Below are positions 6,570 through 13,816 of a stretch of 64,000 nt of DNA, piece by piece (positions within the stretch are counted from its first letter, which is position 1; every line of letters starts with the position of its first letter). Where the stretch lies: contig NZ_JABKKF010000007.1 of assembly GCF_013166605.1 (NCBI RefSeq), positions 1-64,000 of the forward strand, written 5' to 3'. The DNA is from Xylanibacter muris (GTDB lineage Bacteria > Bacteroidota > Bacteroidia > Bacteroidales > Bacteroidaceae). A program made the translations under genes and the position numbers. A model generated the notes under the pieces. It did not search any database, was not told the DNA's origin, and worked only from the letters and a program-made list of their open reading frames with translations.

Positions 6570-8273
6570 ATGGATTTGAAAGAGCTTGTGGAAAAGGCCG
6601 TTGACGGTGATGCCGGTGCATTTGGAGAGCTGTATAAACGCTATGCTCCCCAGATGAGGTATATCTGCAGCGGTATCCTGAAAAATGACAGAGATGCTGT
6701 GGATGACATTGTTCATGATGCCTTCATCCTGGCCTTTGCCTCTCTTAAGAACCTGAGGAATCCGGATCGTTTTCCGCTATGGATGTCTGCCATCATAAAG
6801 AATGCGTCGTTGAAATATCTGAGGATGAAGAAATCCTCTCCTGTATCTTTGTCGTTATTGCCGGATGATTGTCTTTGTGATATTGAAACACCGAATGTCT
6901 GCGATAACGAGTTGCTGCGCGCGGATATATTTTCGGCTATAGAAAGCCTTCCGGAGGGCTATGGGAAAGTGTTCCGTCTTTCCGTCATGGAAGGGTTTTC
7001 GCATAAAGAGATTTCAGAAATTCTTGGAATCGAGCCTCATAGCTCGTCTTCCCAGTTGTCGAGGGCGAAGGCGATGCTCAGAAAGAAACTTTATGTGTAC
7101 AGAGCGTTGGCGATGGTCTTTCTTGCTTTTGTGGCCGGTCCGTTATACCGGTTTCTTGTCACGGGGGATCAACGCTGTGCGGAAAAGCGTTTTCCGGGCA
7201 TGAGGCATTATGGCATGATTTCACTTGCGGATACAGCAAAGACGGACACCGTGAATGTGGGTTCCGATGGCAGGACTATCTCTTCAGCGTGTGAGAACCT
7301 TATCGCCGGGACAAAGAAAGAATATGATGATACGTGTATCGTGTCTGTTTCAGACACATTGTATATGGCTGATAGCAGTGTCTCTTTTTCCGATACGATT
7401 GATGCCGTTTTGGCAGATTACGATTCAGTCTTGATGACAGATGTCTTTATTCCTGACACATTCCTTTCCTCTGACATTCCTGTGCGGAACAGCGTTGCGA
7501 CGGATGTGAGGCCGAAGAAACCGATGTGGAAAATGGTGCTTGCCGGCTCTGTCGGTCCGGCATTGGCCCGGAATGTATATAAATTGTTGGCTACCGGTGC
7601 GGATATGACAGAGCCTGACGGTCCGGATCAGCCGTCTTTCATTCCGAAATATGTCGGAACGTGGGAGGAATACTATTCATATCTTTCAGAAAACAACAGC
7701 GGCATGTCACCGGATACGCTGACACTGATGGACATAGCCAAGAACAATACGGGACCGATAACCGAATATGAGCGTCATGAGAAGCCTCTCACTGTGGGAC
7801 TGTCGTTCTCAAGACGGCTTTCCGGTAGATGGAGTATAGAGACAGGATTGCAGTATTCTGTTCTTAAATCCGTGTTTTCCATGGGAGGCAGTTCCGATAA
7901 TATAAGGCGTACTCAGAAAATACATTATGCGGGACTGCCGTTGCGCATGTCGTATAATATCGTTTCAGGCGATAAACTGTCCCTATACGGCTCGGCCGGT
8001 GTTGTTATGAACATTCCTGTATACGGAAGTTCCGACAGATACCTTGTTACCGATTCAGTGCCCGTGCGTTTCGACAGCAAGCATGTGGGAATGCCCCTGC
8101 AGTGGTCGGTGAACATAGGCACAGGTCTGCAGTATAAGCTGTCAGGCGGTGTCGGACTATACCTCGAGCCTACATTAAACTGGCATATCCCGTCAGGCGG
8201 ACGTTCCCATACCGTATGGACAGAGCATCCGTTTACCTTCACCGTACCTTTCGGTGTACGGTTTACGTGGTAG
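6570..8273 (+). CDS. ECF sigma factor fused to a transmembrane helix and outer-membrane-type beta-barrel domain
   Basis: Residues about 1-90 are sigma-70 region 2 ('FGELYKRYAPQMRYICSGIL', DDIVHDAF, PLWMSAIIKN). Residues 110-170 are region 4 ('SLPEGYGKVFRLSVMEGFSH', KEISEILGI). A single hydrophobic helix (ALAMVFLAFVAGPLYRFLV, about 178-196) follows, then an acidic Ser/Asp-rich linker of some 200 residues. The C-terminal 170 residues show alternating strands and end in an aromatic (FGVRFTW), like outer membrane barrels. Standalone ECF factors have about 180 residues; 567 shows a true fusion. The sigma half would be cytoplasmic and the barrel half outside the inner membrane. I infer an envelope-sensing, self-anchored sigma factor that may control the two genes downstream. 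How the halves act together is unknown. Confidence 0.85.
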   Translation: MDLKELVEKAVDGDAGAFGELYKRYAPQMRYICSGILKNDRDAVDDIVHDAFILAFASLKNLRNPDRFPLWMSAIIKNASLKYLRMKKSSPVSLSLLPDDCLCDIETPNVCDNELLRADIFSAIESLPEGYGKVFRLSVMEGFSHKEISEILGIEPHSSSSQLSRAKAMLRKKLYVYRALAMVFLAFVAGPLYRFLVTGDQRCAEKRFPGMRHYGMISLADTAKTDTVNVGSDGRTISSACENLIAGTKKEYDDTCIVSVSDTLYMADSSVSFSDTIDAVLADYDSVLMTDVFIPDTFLSSDIPVRNSVATDVRPKKPMWKMVLAGSVGPALARNVYKLLATGADMTEPDGPDQPSFIPKYVGTWEEYYSYLSENNSGMSPDTLTLMDIAKNNTGPITEYERHEKPLTVGLSFSRRLSGRWSIETGLQYSVLKSVFSMGGSSDNIRRTQKIHYAGLPLRMSYNIVSGDKLSLYGSAGVVMNIPVYGSSDRYLVTDSVPVRFDSKHVGMPLQWSVNIGTGLQYKLSGGVGLYLEPTLNWHIPSGGRSHTVWTEHPFTFTVPFGVRFTW

Positions 8274-8347
8274 AAAACGATTTTTCTCATGCAGTCTTTC
8301 CGATGTTGCGGTATCTGTATCGGCAGAAACCATAAAAAAAAGGAAAG

Positions 8348-9412
8348 ATGTATAGTATTGGCGATTACATCCGCAACGGATGTGTTTATCTTAATAATAT
8401 TGTCAGGCCGCGGCATAAGACGCTTGGCTCGCTGATGATATATTCTACGACACGCTGCCAGTCGAGATGCAGGCATTGTTCTATATGGAAGAAAAGGGAA
8501 GAGAACCTCAGTCTTGACGATATAAAGCGGATAATGCGCAGCAAGTGTGTGACGTCAGGGACCGTTGTCGGGCTTGAAGGCGGTGAGTTCGTGCTTCATC
8601 CTCAGATGGAAGAGATAATGGATTGGTTTATGAGGCATCATCCCAACTATACTCTTCTCTCAAACTGTCTTGCTCCGAAAAAGGTGATAGATGTTGTAAG
8701 GAAATACCGTCCGGCTCATCTTTATGTGTCACTTGACGGTGGCAGGGACACATATAAGTATATGCGCGGAAGAGACGGGTATGACAAGGTGATAGAGGTC
8801 GTGGAGGCCGTCAGGGATATTGTGCCGGTGTCGCTGATGTTCTGTCTGTCGCCATGGAACACTTTCGCCGACATGGAGTTTGTCATCAATGTCGCCGGAC
8901 GCTACGGTGTGGACGTGCGTATCGGCATTTACGGCACAATGGAATACTTTGATGTCAGCGAAGGGATGCTTGCCACCGATAAGGGGGACTATGTCCGGCA
9001 GATACCGGCCAATATTCATGGCACGGACGAGAACTATGATTTTGTGGCGCTTTATGACGAATGGCGTAACGGCAATCTCGTGCTCCCGTGCCACAGTATA
9101 TTCAGTGAGCTTGTGATACATGCTGACGGCAATGTGCCGTTATGTCAGAATCTGGATGTGATATTGGGAAACATTCATGACAGGTCTCTCGACGAGATAT
9201 TCAACTCACCGGAGGCCTGCCGGATGCAATGCCGTTATTCGAAGCGGTGCAACGGGTGCTGGATAAACTTCCACAGAAAGTATGACATAATTCTTTTGCG
9301 CAACATGGAGAGGGTGCTGCCGAAGAAAGCCGTAGAATGGTTTTTCGGCAAGTATCAATGGTCGTCGGATACCGGCGGGACATACAGACAATACTTTAAT
9401 AAAATCAAATAA
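8348..9412 (+). CDS. Radical SAM/SPASM-domain protein
   Basis: The 354-residue protein has the radical SAM cluster motif CQSRCRHC (Cys 37, 41, 44), followed by GLEGGEF in the position of the GGEP SAM-binding loop. The C-terminal third is cysteine-rich (PLCQN, ACRMQCRYSKRCNGCW), as in SPASM domains that bind auxiliary Fe-S clusters. Family members modify peptides, mature enzymes or act on sugars and cofactors; the substrate cannot be told here. It lies 74 bases after the sigma/barrel fusion and eight bases before an oxidoreductase gene, suggesting a small operon. An A-rich sequence with GGAAAG precedes the ATG. No precursor peptide gene is seen next to it. Confidence 0.88.
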   Translation: MYSIGDYIRNGCVYLNNIVRPRHKTLGSLMIYSTTRCQSRCRHCSIWKKREENLSLDDIKRIMRSKCVTSGTVVGLEGGEFVLHPQMEEIMDWFMRHHPNYTLLSNCLAPKKVIDVVRKYRPAHLYVSLDGGRDTYKYMRGRDGYDKVIEVVEAVRDIVPVSLMFCLSPWNTFADMEFVINVAGRYGVDVRIGIYGTMEYFDVSEGMLATDKGDYVRQIPANIHGTDENYDFVALYDEWRNGNLVLPCHSIFSELVIHADGNVPLCQNLDVILGNIHDRSLDEIFNSPEACRMQCRYSKRCNGCWINFHRKYDIILLRNMERVLPKKAVEWFFGKYQWSSDTGGTYRQYFNKIK

Positions 9413-9420
9413 AAAACGGA

Positions 9421-10491
9421 ATGTGGAATAATATGAACAACCTGATCAGACGTTATAAGGATATAAGGAACCGGAAACGGCTTGGCAATGTATATGACGG
9501 AGAGTATGCCTTTGTCGGGATAGGGGGACACAGCCTGGATAACCTCTATCCTGTTCTCGGCTATCTTAATGTGAGGTTAAAGTATATCTGTTGTAAGTCA
9601 CCGGACAAGATTCCTGTGATCGAGAATAAATACATGGGTGTCAGGGCCACTGCCGACATCGGTGATATACTGGGAGACGATAATATAAGAGGGGTGTTTG
9701 TCTCTGCGGCTCCTGCCTCGCATTTCGGCATAGCGGTGGAAATATTAAGGAGCGGAAAGTCTCTTTTTATAGAAAAGCCTCCGTGTGCGTCGTTGGAAGA
9801 GCTTTGCCGGCTCATTGATATGGAAAAGATGTATGGCTCTCCTGTGGTGGTTGCCGGTCTGCAGAAGCGTTATTCTCCTGCCGTATCGGTTCTCAGGAAA
9901 AAGCTCAGAGGCTGCTGCAAGGCAACAGGATACAGCCTGAAATATCTTACCGGACTCTATCCGGAGGGTGATGCGCTGACAGATCTGTTTATTCATCCGT
10001 TGGACTTGGTCTGTTTCCTTTTCGGACCGCCGTCAATACAGGGGATTGACATTATAAGAAGCAAAGACGGAGGACAGACCTTTATGCTTATACTTAAACA
10101 TCCGCAGGTCACGGGAATGCTTGAGCTTTCCACGTCATATACATGGGCCGATGGCTGCGAGACGATTACGGTGAACACCGAAAAGGGAGTGTTTGTATTG
10201 ACACAGATGAGGAATCTTGTTTTCAAACCCAGGTATGGATCCGTATTCGGGGTGCCGGTCGAGAAAATAGTACGGTGCAGTCCGTCGGCGGTTACACTGT
10301 TCTCTGAAAACGGCTTTGTTCCGACAATCGCAAACAATCAGCTTTACACTCATGGATATTTTAATGAGCTGAAGACCTTTGTCGATTCCGTTGAGGGCAG
10401 GCGTTCCGAAAACATGTCAGGGCTAAGTTCGTTGACAGACACGTACAGACTGCTTGGCGATATATGTCGTGCAGATAAGAGGGGAATGTGA
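9421..10491 (+). CDS. Gfo/Idh/MocA-family NAD(P)-dependent oxidoreductase
   Basis: The 356-residue protein has a Rossmann start (YAFVGIGGHSLDNLYPVL, about residues 28-45), a strand pattern ending SAAPASHFGIAVEIL, and the family signature FIEKPPC, where the Lys-Pro pair positions the nicotinamide and substrate. The C-terminal part has the sheet used for substrate binding and dimerisation. Such enzymes oxidise or reduce sugars, inositols or nucleotide sugars. It starts eight bases after the radical SAM gene, so the two are probably co-translated and may act on the same molecule. Which molecule is not visible. Confidence 0.85.
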   Translation: MWNNMNNLIRRYKDIRNRKRLGNVYDGEYAFVGIGGHSLDNLYPVLGYLNVRLKYICCKSPDKIPVIENKYMGVRATADIGDILGDDNIRGVFVSAAPASHFGIAVEILRSGKSLFIEKPPCASLEELCRLIDMEKMYGSPVVVAGLQKRYSPAVSVLRKKLRGCCKATGYSLKYLTGLYPEGDALTDLFIHPLDLVCFLFGPPSIQGIDIIRSKDGGQTFMLILKHPQVTGMLELSTSYTWADGCETITVNTEKGVFVLTQMRNLVFKPRYGSVFGVPVEKIVRCSPSAVTLFSENGFVPTIANNQLYTHGYFNELKTFVDSVEGRRSENMSGLSSLTDTYRLLGDICRADKRGM

Positions 10492-10510
10492 AGATGTAAA
10501 TAATTAATAT

Positions 10511-10653
10511 GGATTGCAAAATGTGCTTATGCTATTCATGAAGTGTATGTAGCCTACATACACTCTGTATTTAGCCTACATACACTCTGTATTTAGGCTA
10601 CATACACTCTGTATTTAGGCTACATACACTTTTAACATTTGCAATCCGTTTTT
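10511..10653. repeat. Palindrome array 1: four units, 22-bp period, inside a larger inverted repeat
   Basis: Cores start at 10546, 10568, 10590 and 10612, exactly 22 bp apart. The first is TATGTAGCCTACATA, the others TATTTAGCCTACATA or TATTTAGGCTACATA, with the spacer CACTCTG repeated between them. The array is enclosed by GGATTGCAAAATGT (10511-10524) and ACATTTGCAATCC (10635-10647), followed by GTTTTTT, so the whole could form a giant hairpin resembling a terminator. Confidence 0.85.
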
Positions 10654-10886
10654 TAGTTGTAATATACTCTTATTCACTAAAGCCTTCAGGGATAAATCAC
10701 CGTAGCCCTATTTATTCTTTCATTTTTCATATTTGCCTCTGTCATTGCTATGGAAATGCCATGTTTTATATCCGGCAACTTCATCCATACTGGCTTTATT
10801 CGACCCATATCGGAGTTTTAATACAGGCTATATAGTAATAAGAAAGATGTACCGTAAAGAATGGGTTTGCTGCATTCATCCTCCAT

Positions 10887-10964
10887 GTAGGGACGTGCCT
10901 TTGGCACGTGTCATTGGTATTTGAATATCAGGCCTTTTTATGCATCGCATAGCGATGCCCCTGC
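10887..10964. repeat. Inverted pair of REP-like hairpins (BIME-like), copy 1
   Basis: 10887-10912 starts GTAGGGACGTGCC, then TTT, then GGCACGTGTC. 10941-10964, read on the minus strand, starts GCAGGGGCATCGC, then TAT-like loop, then GCGATGCA. Both have the GTAG-type head and short hairpin typical of REP sequences. A closely matching pair lies at 30971-31143. Confidence 0.65.
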
Positions 10965-11006
10965 TTGGTCCATTCGTTTCACTGCGACCGGTCGTAAAAC
11001 AGTTCT

Positions 11007-13574
11007 TTATTCTTCATGGGCAGGCATGCCTCTGTCTGTCCTGAATGTCAGTTTGGCGGTGGTCTCGTCTTTGTCCACGTATACGCTGTCGCCCGGTTTG
11101 AGCTCTTCGTTTATGATTTTCTCGCACAACACATCTTCTATGTATTTCTGTATTGCACGTTTCAGAGGACGGGCACCGAACTGCACGTCGTATCCCTTTG
11201 TGGCAATCAGTTCCTTTGCGTTTTCTGATAATGTCAGTGTATATCCGAGCGGCTCTATGCGTTTGCATAGGGCGTTCGTTTCGAGATTCACAATCTTCTT
11301 TACTGCATCGAGGTCGAGCTGGTCGAAAGTGATTATCTCGTCGAGACGGTTGAGAAATTCAGGTGCAAACTGTTTGCTGAGGGCTTTCTGTATGACGCTC
11401 CTTGCATACTCCTTGTCTTTCTCGTTGAGTGCCATTCCCCCTCTGCCTGCATTGAATCCCACTCCGCGTGAAAACTCTTTCAGCTGACGCGTTCCGGTGT
11501 TGCTCGTCATTATTATCACGGTGTTGCGGAAATCAATGTTCCTTCCGTTGCCGTCGGTGAGCCGTCCTTCGTCGAGCACTTGGAGCAGAAGGTTGTATAT
11601 GCTGCTGTGAGCCTTTTCAATCTCATCGAGAAGCACAATGGAGTAGGGATGTGTGCGCACTTTTTCCGTAAGCTGTCCGCCTTCGTCATATCCTACGTAT
11701 CCGGGAGGGGCTCCAATCATGCGTGACGCGTTGAACTGTTCCGAATACTCACTCATGTCAATCCTTATAAGCGCATCGGATGAGCCGAACATAAACTCGG
11801 CAAGTTTCTTTGCGAGATATGTCTTTCCCACACCGGTCGGACCGAGAAACATGAACGCTCCGATTGGATGGTTCGGTGAGTTGAGGCCCACACGGTTGCG
11901 TTGTATTGCCTTTACTGTCATTTCAATGGCCTTGTCCTGCGCAATCACGGCATTCTTCAGTTTTTCTGCCATTCCCTTAAGGCGTATGCCCTCGTTTTCC
12001 GCTATCCGGCTTACGGGAACTCCGGCCATCACTGACACAACTTCTGCCACGTTGTCTTCTGTGACTTCCTGTCGTCTGCTGTTCTCGCTGATGCTCCAAT
12101 CCCTCCTGAGCATGGTTATTTCTGCTTCCAGATGCGTCTGTTTGTCGCGGAAGGCAGCGGCAAGTTCGAAGTTCTGGTTGCGCACCGCGTTTTGCTTTTT
12201 CTCTTTCACCGCTTCAAGTTTTTTCTCCTTCTCTTCTATTTCCGGAGGTACGGCGGCTGTTGAGAAATGGACTTTCGAGCCTGCTTCATCAAGTGCGTCT
12301 ATGGCCTTGTCGGGGAAGTTGCGGTCGGTGATGTATCTGTCCGTAAGGCTCACGCATGCGGCTATGGCCTCAGGAGTATAGCTTACATGGTGATGCTGTT
12401 CGTAACGGTCTTTGATGTTGTTGAGTATTATCAGCGTGTCTTCCTTTGTGGTAGGCTCGACGGTAATTTTTTGGAAGCGGCGTTCCAAAGCCCCGTCTTT
12501 TTCTATATTCTTGCGGTATTCGTCTATGGTTGTTGCGCCTATACACTGTATGGTGCCTCGGGCGAGGGCCGGCTTCAGGATGTTTGCCGCATCCATAGTG
12601 CCCGGGGTGGAACCGGCTCCTATGATAGTGTGTATCTCATCGATAAATACAATGATGTCGGGATTGGCTTCCAATTCCTTTATCAGTGCAAGTATACGCT
12701 CCTCAAACTGTCCGCGATATTTCGTTCCTGCCACAATGGCAGTCATATTGAGGCTTACCAGCTTTTTGCCGGTCATCACCGGTGATATTCGTTTGGCGAT
12801 AATGTCGGCAAGTCCTTCGACGATTGCACTTTTGCCTACGCCCGGCTCACCTATTAATATAGGGTTGTTTTTCTTGCGGCGGCCAAGGATTTCCATGACA
12901 CGGTTTATTTCCTTTTTCCTGCCTACGACTCTGTCAAGCTTTCCGTCAAGGGCAGCTTTAGTCAGGTCTGTGCTGAAATTGTCGAGCACGGGTGTTTTAG
13001 ACTGTACGGCCTGTGTATGTGTTCTATACTGGCTGTTTTGCTGCTGATTGCCTTTTTGCGGTTCAAGGTCGTCAAGCATATCATCGAAATTATCTGCCGA
13101 AAGTCCTGAATTTGTAGCCGGAGCCGTAGATGCATTGTCCTGTGATTGCAGGAGGGTCTTTACGTCTTCATAGATTATCCCGTTGTCATACAGCACGTTC
13201 TTTGCCCCATTGTTTACCCGGTCGTGCAGTATGGCCAGAAGCAGATGTGCCTCATCCACTCTTTGTGTATGCTGTATGCGTGCTTCGAGTACTGCAAGTT
13301 TGAGTATGTTGTTTGCTTTCTCGTTGAGCACAGGCTCCTTTGTGTCTATAGGTCTGTTTATGTCGTTGTCCATTACCTGTCTTTCAAGTTCAGACTTTAT
13401 GGTTGGTATATCGATTCTCAGTCTTGTGAAAACGTCTGTCACAGGACTTTTGCCGAGCCGCAGCATTCCGAGAAGCAGATGCTCCGGTCCTACGGACGTG
13501 CTTGCAAGCCGTGCGGCCTCTTCCCGGCTGAGAGCCAGGATTTTTGATACTATCGGTGAAAATTGACTGGTCAT
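11007..13574 (-). CDS. clpC: ATP-dependent Clp protease ATPase subunit ClpC
   Basis: The 855-residue protein has the two Clp N repeats (about 1-145), a first AAA+ module with Walker A GEPGVGKSAIVEG and Walker B VFIDEIH, a UVR-type middle segment around 445-490 (NFELAAAFRDKQTHLEAEI), and a second AAA+ module (GPTGVGKTYLAKKLAE, VLLDEIEKAH). The UVR segment separates ClpC from ClpB, whose coiled coil is much longer. It unfolds substrates for the ClpP protease. It is transcribed divergently from pheT. The upstream sequence has a sigma-54-type promoter rather than a good TAnnTTTG box, suggesting stress-linked control. The Gln-rich linker at 170-190 is ordinary for the group. Confidence 0.96.
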   Translation of the reverse strand: MTSQFSPIVSKILALSREEAARLASTSVGPEHLLLGMLRLGKSPVTDVFTRLRIDIPTIKSELERQVMDNDINRPIDTKEPVLNEKANNILKLAVLEARIQHTQRVDEAHLLLAILHDRVNNGAKNVLYDNGIIYEDVKTLLQSQDNASTAPATNSGLSADNFDDMLDDLEPQKGNQQQNSQYRTHTQAVQSKTPVLDNFSTDLTKAALDGKLDRVVGRKKEINRVMEILGRRKKNNPILIGEPGVGKSAIVEGLADIIAKRISPVMTGKKLVSLNMTAIVAGTKYRGQFEERILALIKELEANPDIIVFIDEIHTIIGAGSTPGTMDAANILKPALARGTIQCIGATTIDEYRKNIEKDGALERRFQKITVEPTTKEDTLIILNNIKDRYEQHHHVSYTPEAIAACVSLTDRYITDRNFPDKAIDALDEAGSKVHFSTAAVPPEIEEKEKKLEAVKEKKQNAVRNQNFELAAAFRDKQTHLEAEITMLRRDWSISENSRRQEVTEDNVAEVVSVMAGVPVSRIAENEGIRLKGMAEKLKNAVIAQDKAIEMTVKAIQRNRVGLNSPNHPIGAFMFLGPTGVGKTYLAKKLAEFMFGSSDALIRIDMSEYSEQFNASRMIGAPPGYVGYDEGGQLTEKVRTHPYSIVLLDEIEKAHSSIYNLLLQVLDEGRLTDGNGRNIDFRNTVIIMTSNTGTRQLKEFSRGVGFNAGRGGMALNEKDKEYARSVIQKALSKQFAPEFLNRLDEIITFDQLDLDAVKKIVNLETNALCKRIEPLGYTLTLSENAKELIATKGYDVQFGARPLKRAIQKYIEDVLCEKIINEELKPGDSVYVDKDETTAKLTFRTDRGMPAHEE

Positions 13575-13639
13575 ATCTTATTATCCTTTCTTTTCTTTTG
13601 AATAATCTTTAGATGTGGACTAAAGATGTATATTGAATA

Positions 13640-13655
13640 TGCAAAGGGTGTGCCA
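13640..13655 (-). promoter_or_regulatory. Sigma-54-type -24/-12 promoter of clpC
   Basis: On the minus strand the sequence is TGGCACACCCTTTGCA, matching TGGCACR-N4-TTGCW at every fixed position, with ten bases between GG and GC. The start site would be near 13628, giving a leader of about 55 bases before the ATG at 13574. No rpoN or activator gene is in the window. Confidence 0.55.
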
Positions 13656-13750
13656 CATTTATCGGATAGTTTCTGACAGGGTTGAAAAGTTTTTTATAAT
13701 GTATTGTGTCAAAGGCCTGCATGATGTGTCTGCAATTATTTATTGATAAA

Positions 13751-13782
13751 TTTGTATAAGTGATGGAAAAATAGTACTTTTG
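13751..13782 (+). promoter_or_regulatory. Promoter of pheT
   Basis: TTTG at 13751-13754 and TACTTTTG at 13775-13782 are separated by 20 bases, fitting the Bacteroidetes -33/-7 consensus. Confidence 0.75.
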
Positions 13783-13816
13783 CGGTTAAATTCGAATATA
13801 ATAAAGACTCATTATA

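Larger units (their letters stand above)
10492..11006. other. Convergent intergenic region with a palindrome array and REP-like hairpins
   Basis: This 515-base gap lies between the end of the oxidoreductase gene and the end of clpC. It contains a four-unit 22-bp palindromic array, inverted repeats enclosing that array, and two REP-like hairpins in opposite orientation. Short open frames here are not protein-like. Confidence 0.7.
13575..13816. other. Divergent promoter region between clpC and pheT
   Basis: The 242 bases hold a TAnnTTTG promoter towards pheT and a -24/-12 element towards clpC. No gene is seen. TGACACAAT on the minus strand (13704-13711 side) lies about 50 bases upstream of the -24 box and resembles TGACATAAT found upstream of hsp20. 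Confidence 0.6.

Noticed and set aside
10546-10626. CRISPR array
   Set aside because: The 22-bp units have almost no unique spacer, the repeat is too short, only four units exist and no cas gene is near.
10733-10924. Plus-strand open frame of 63 codons
   Set aside because: It runs through the REP-like hairpin region and has no protein-like composition.
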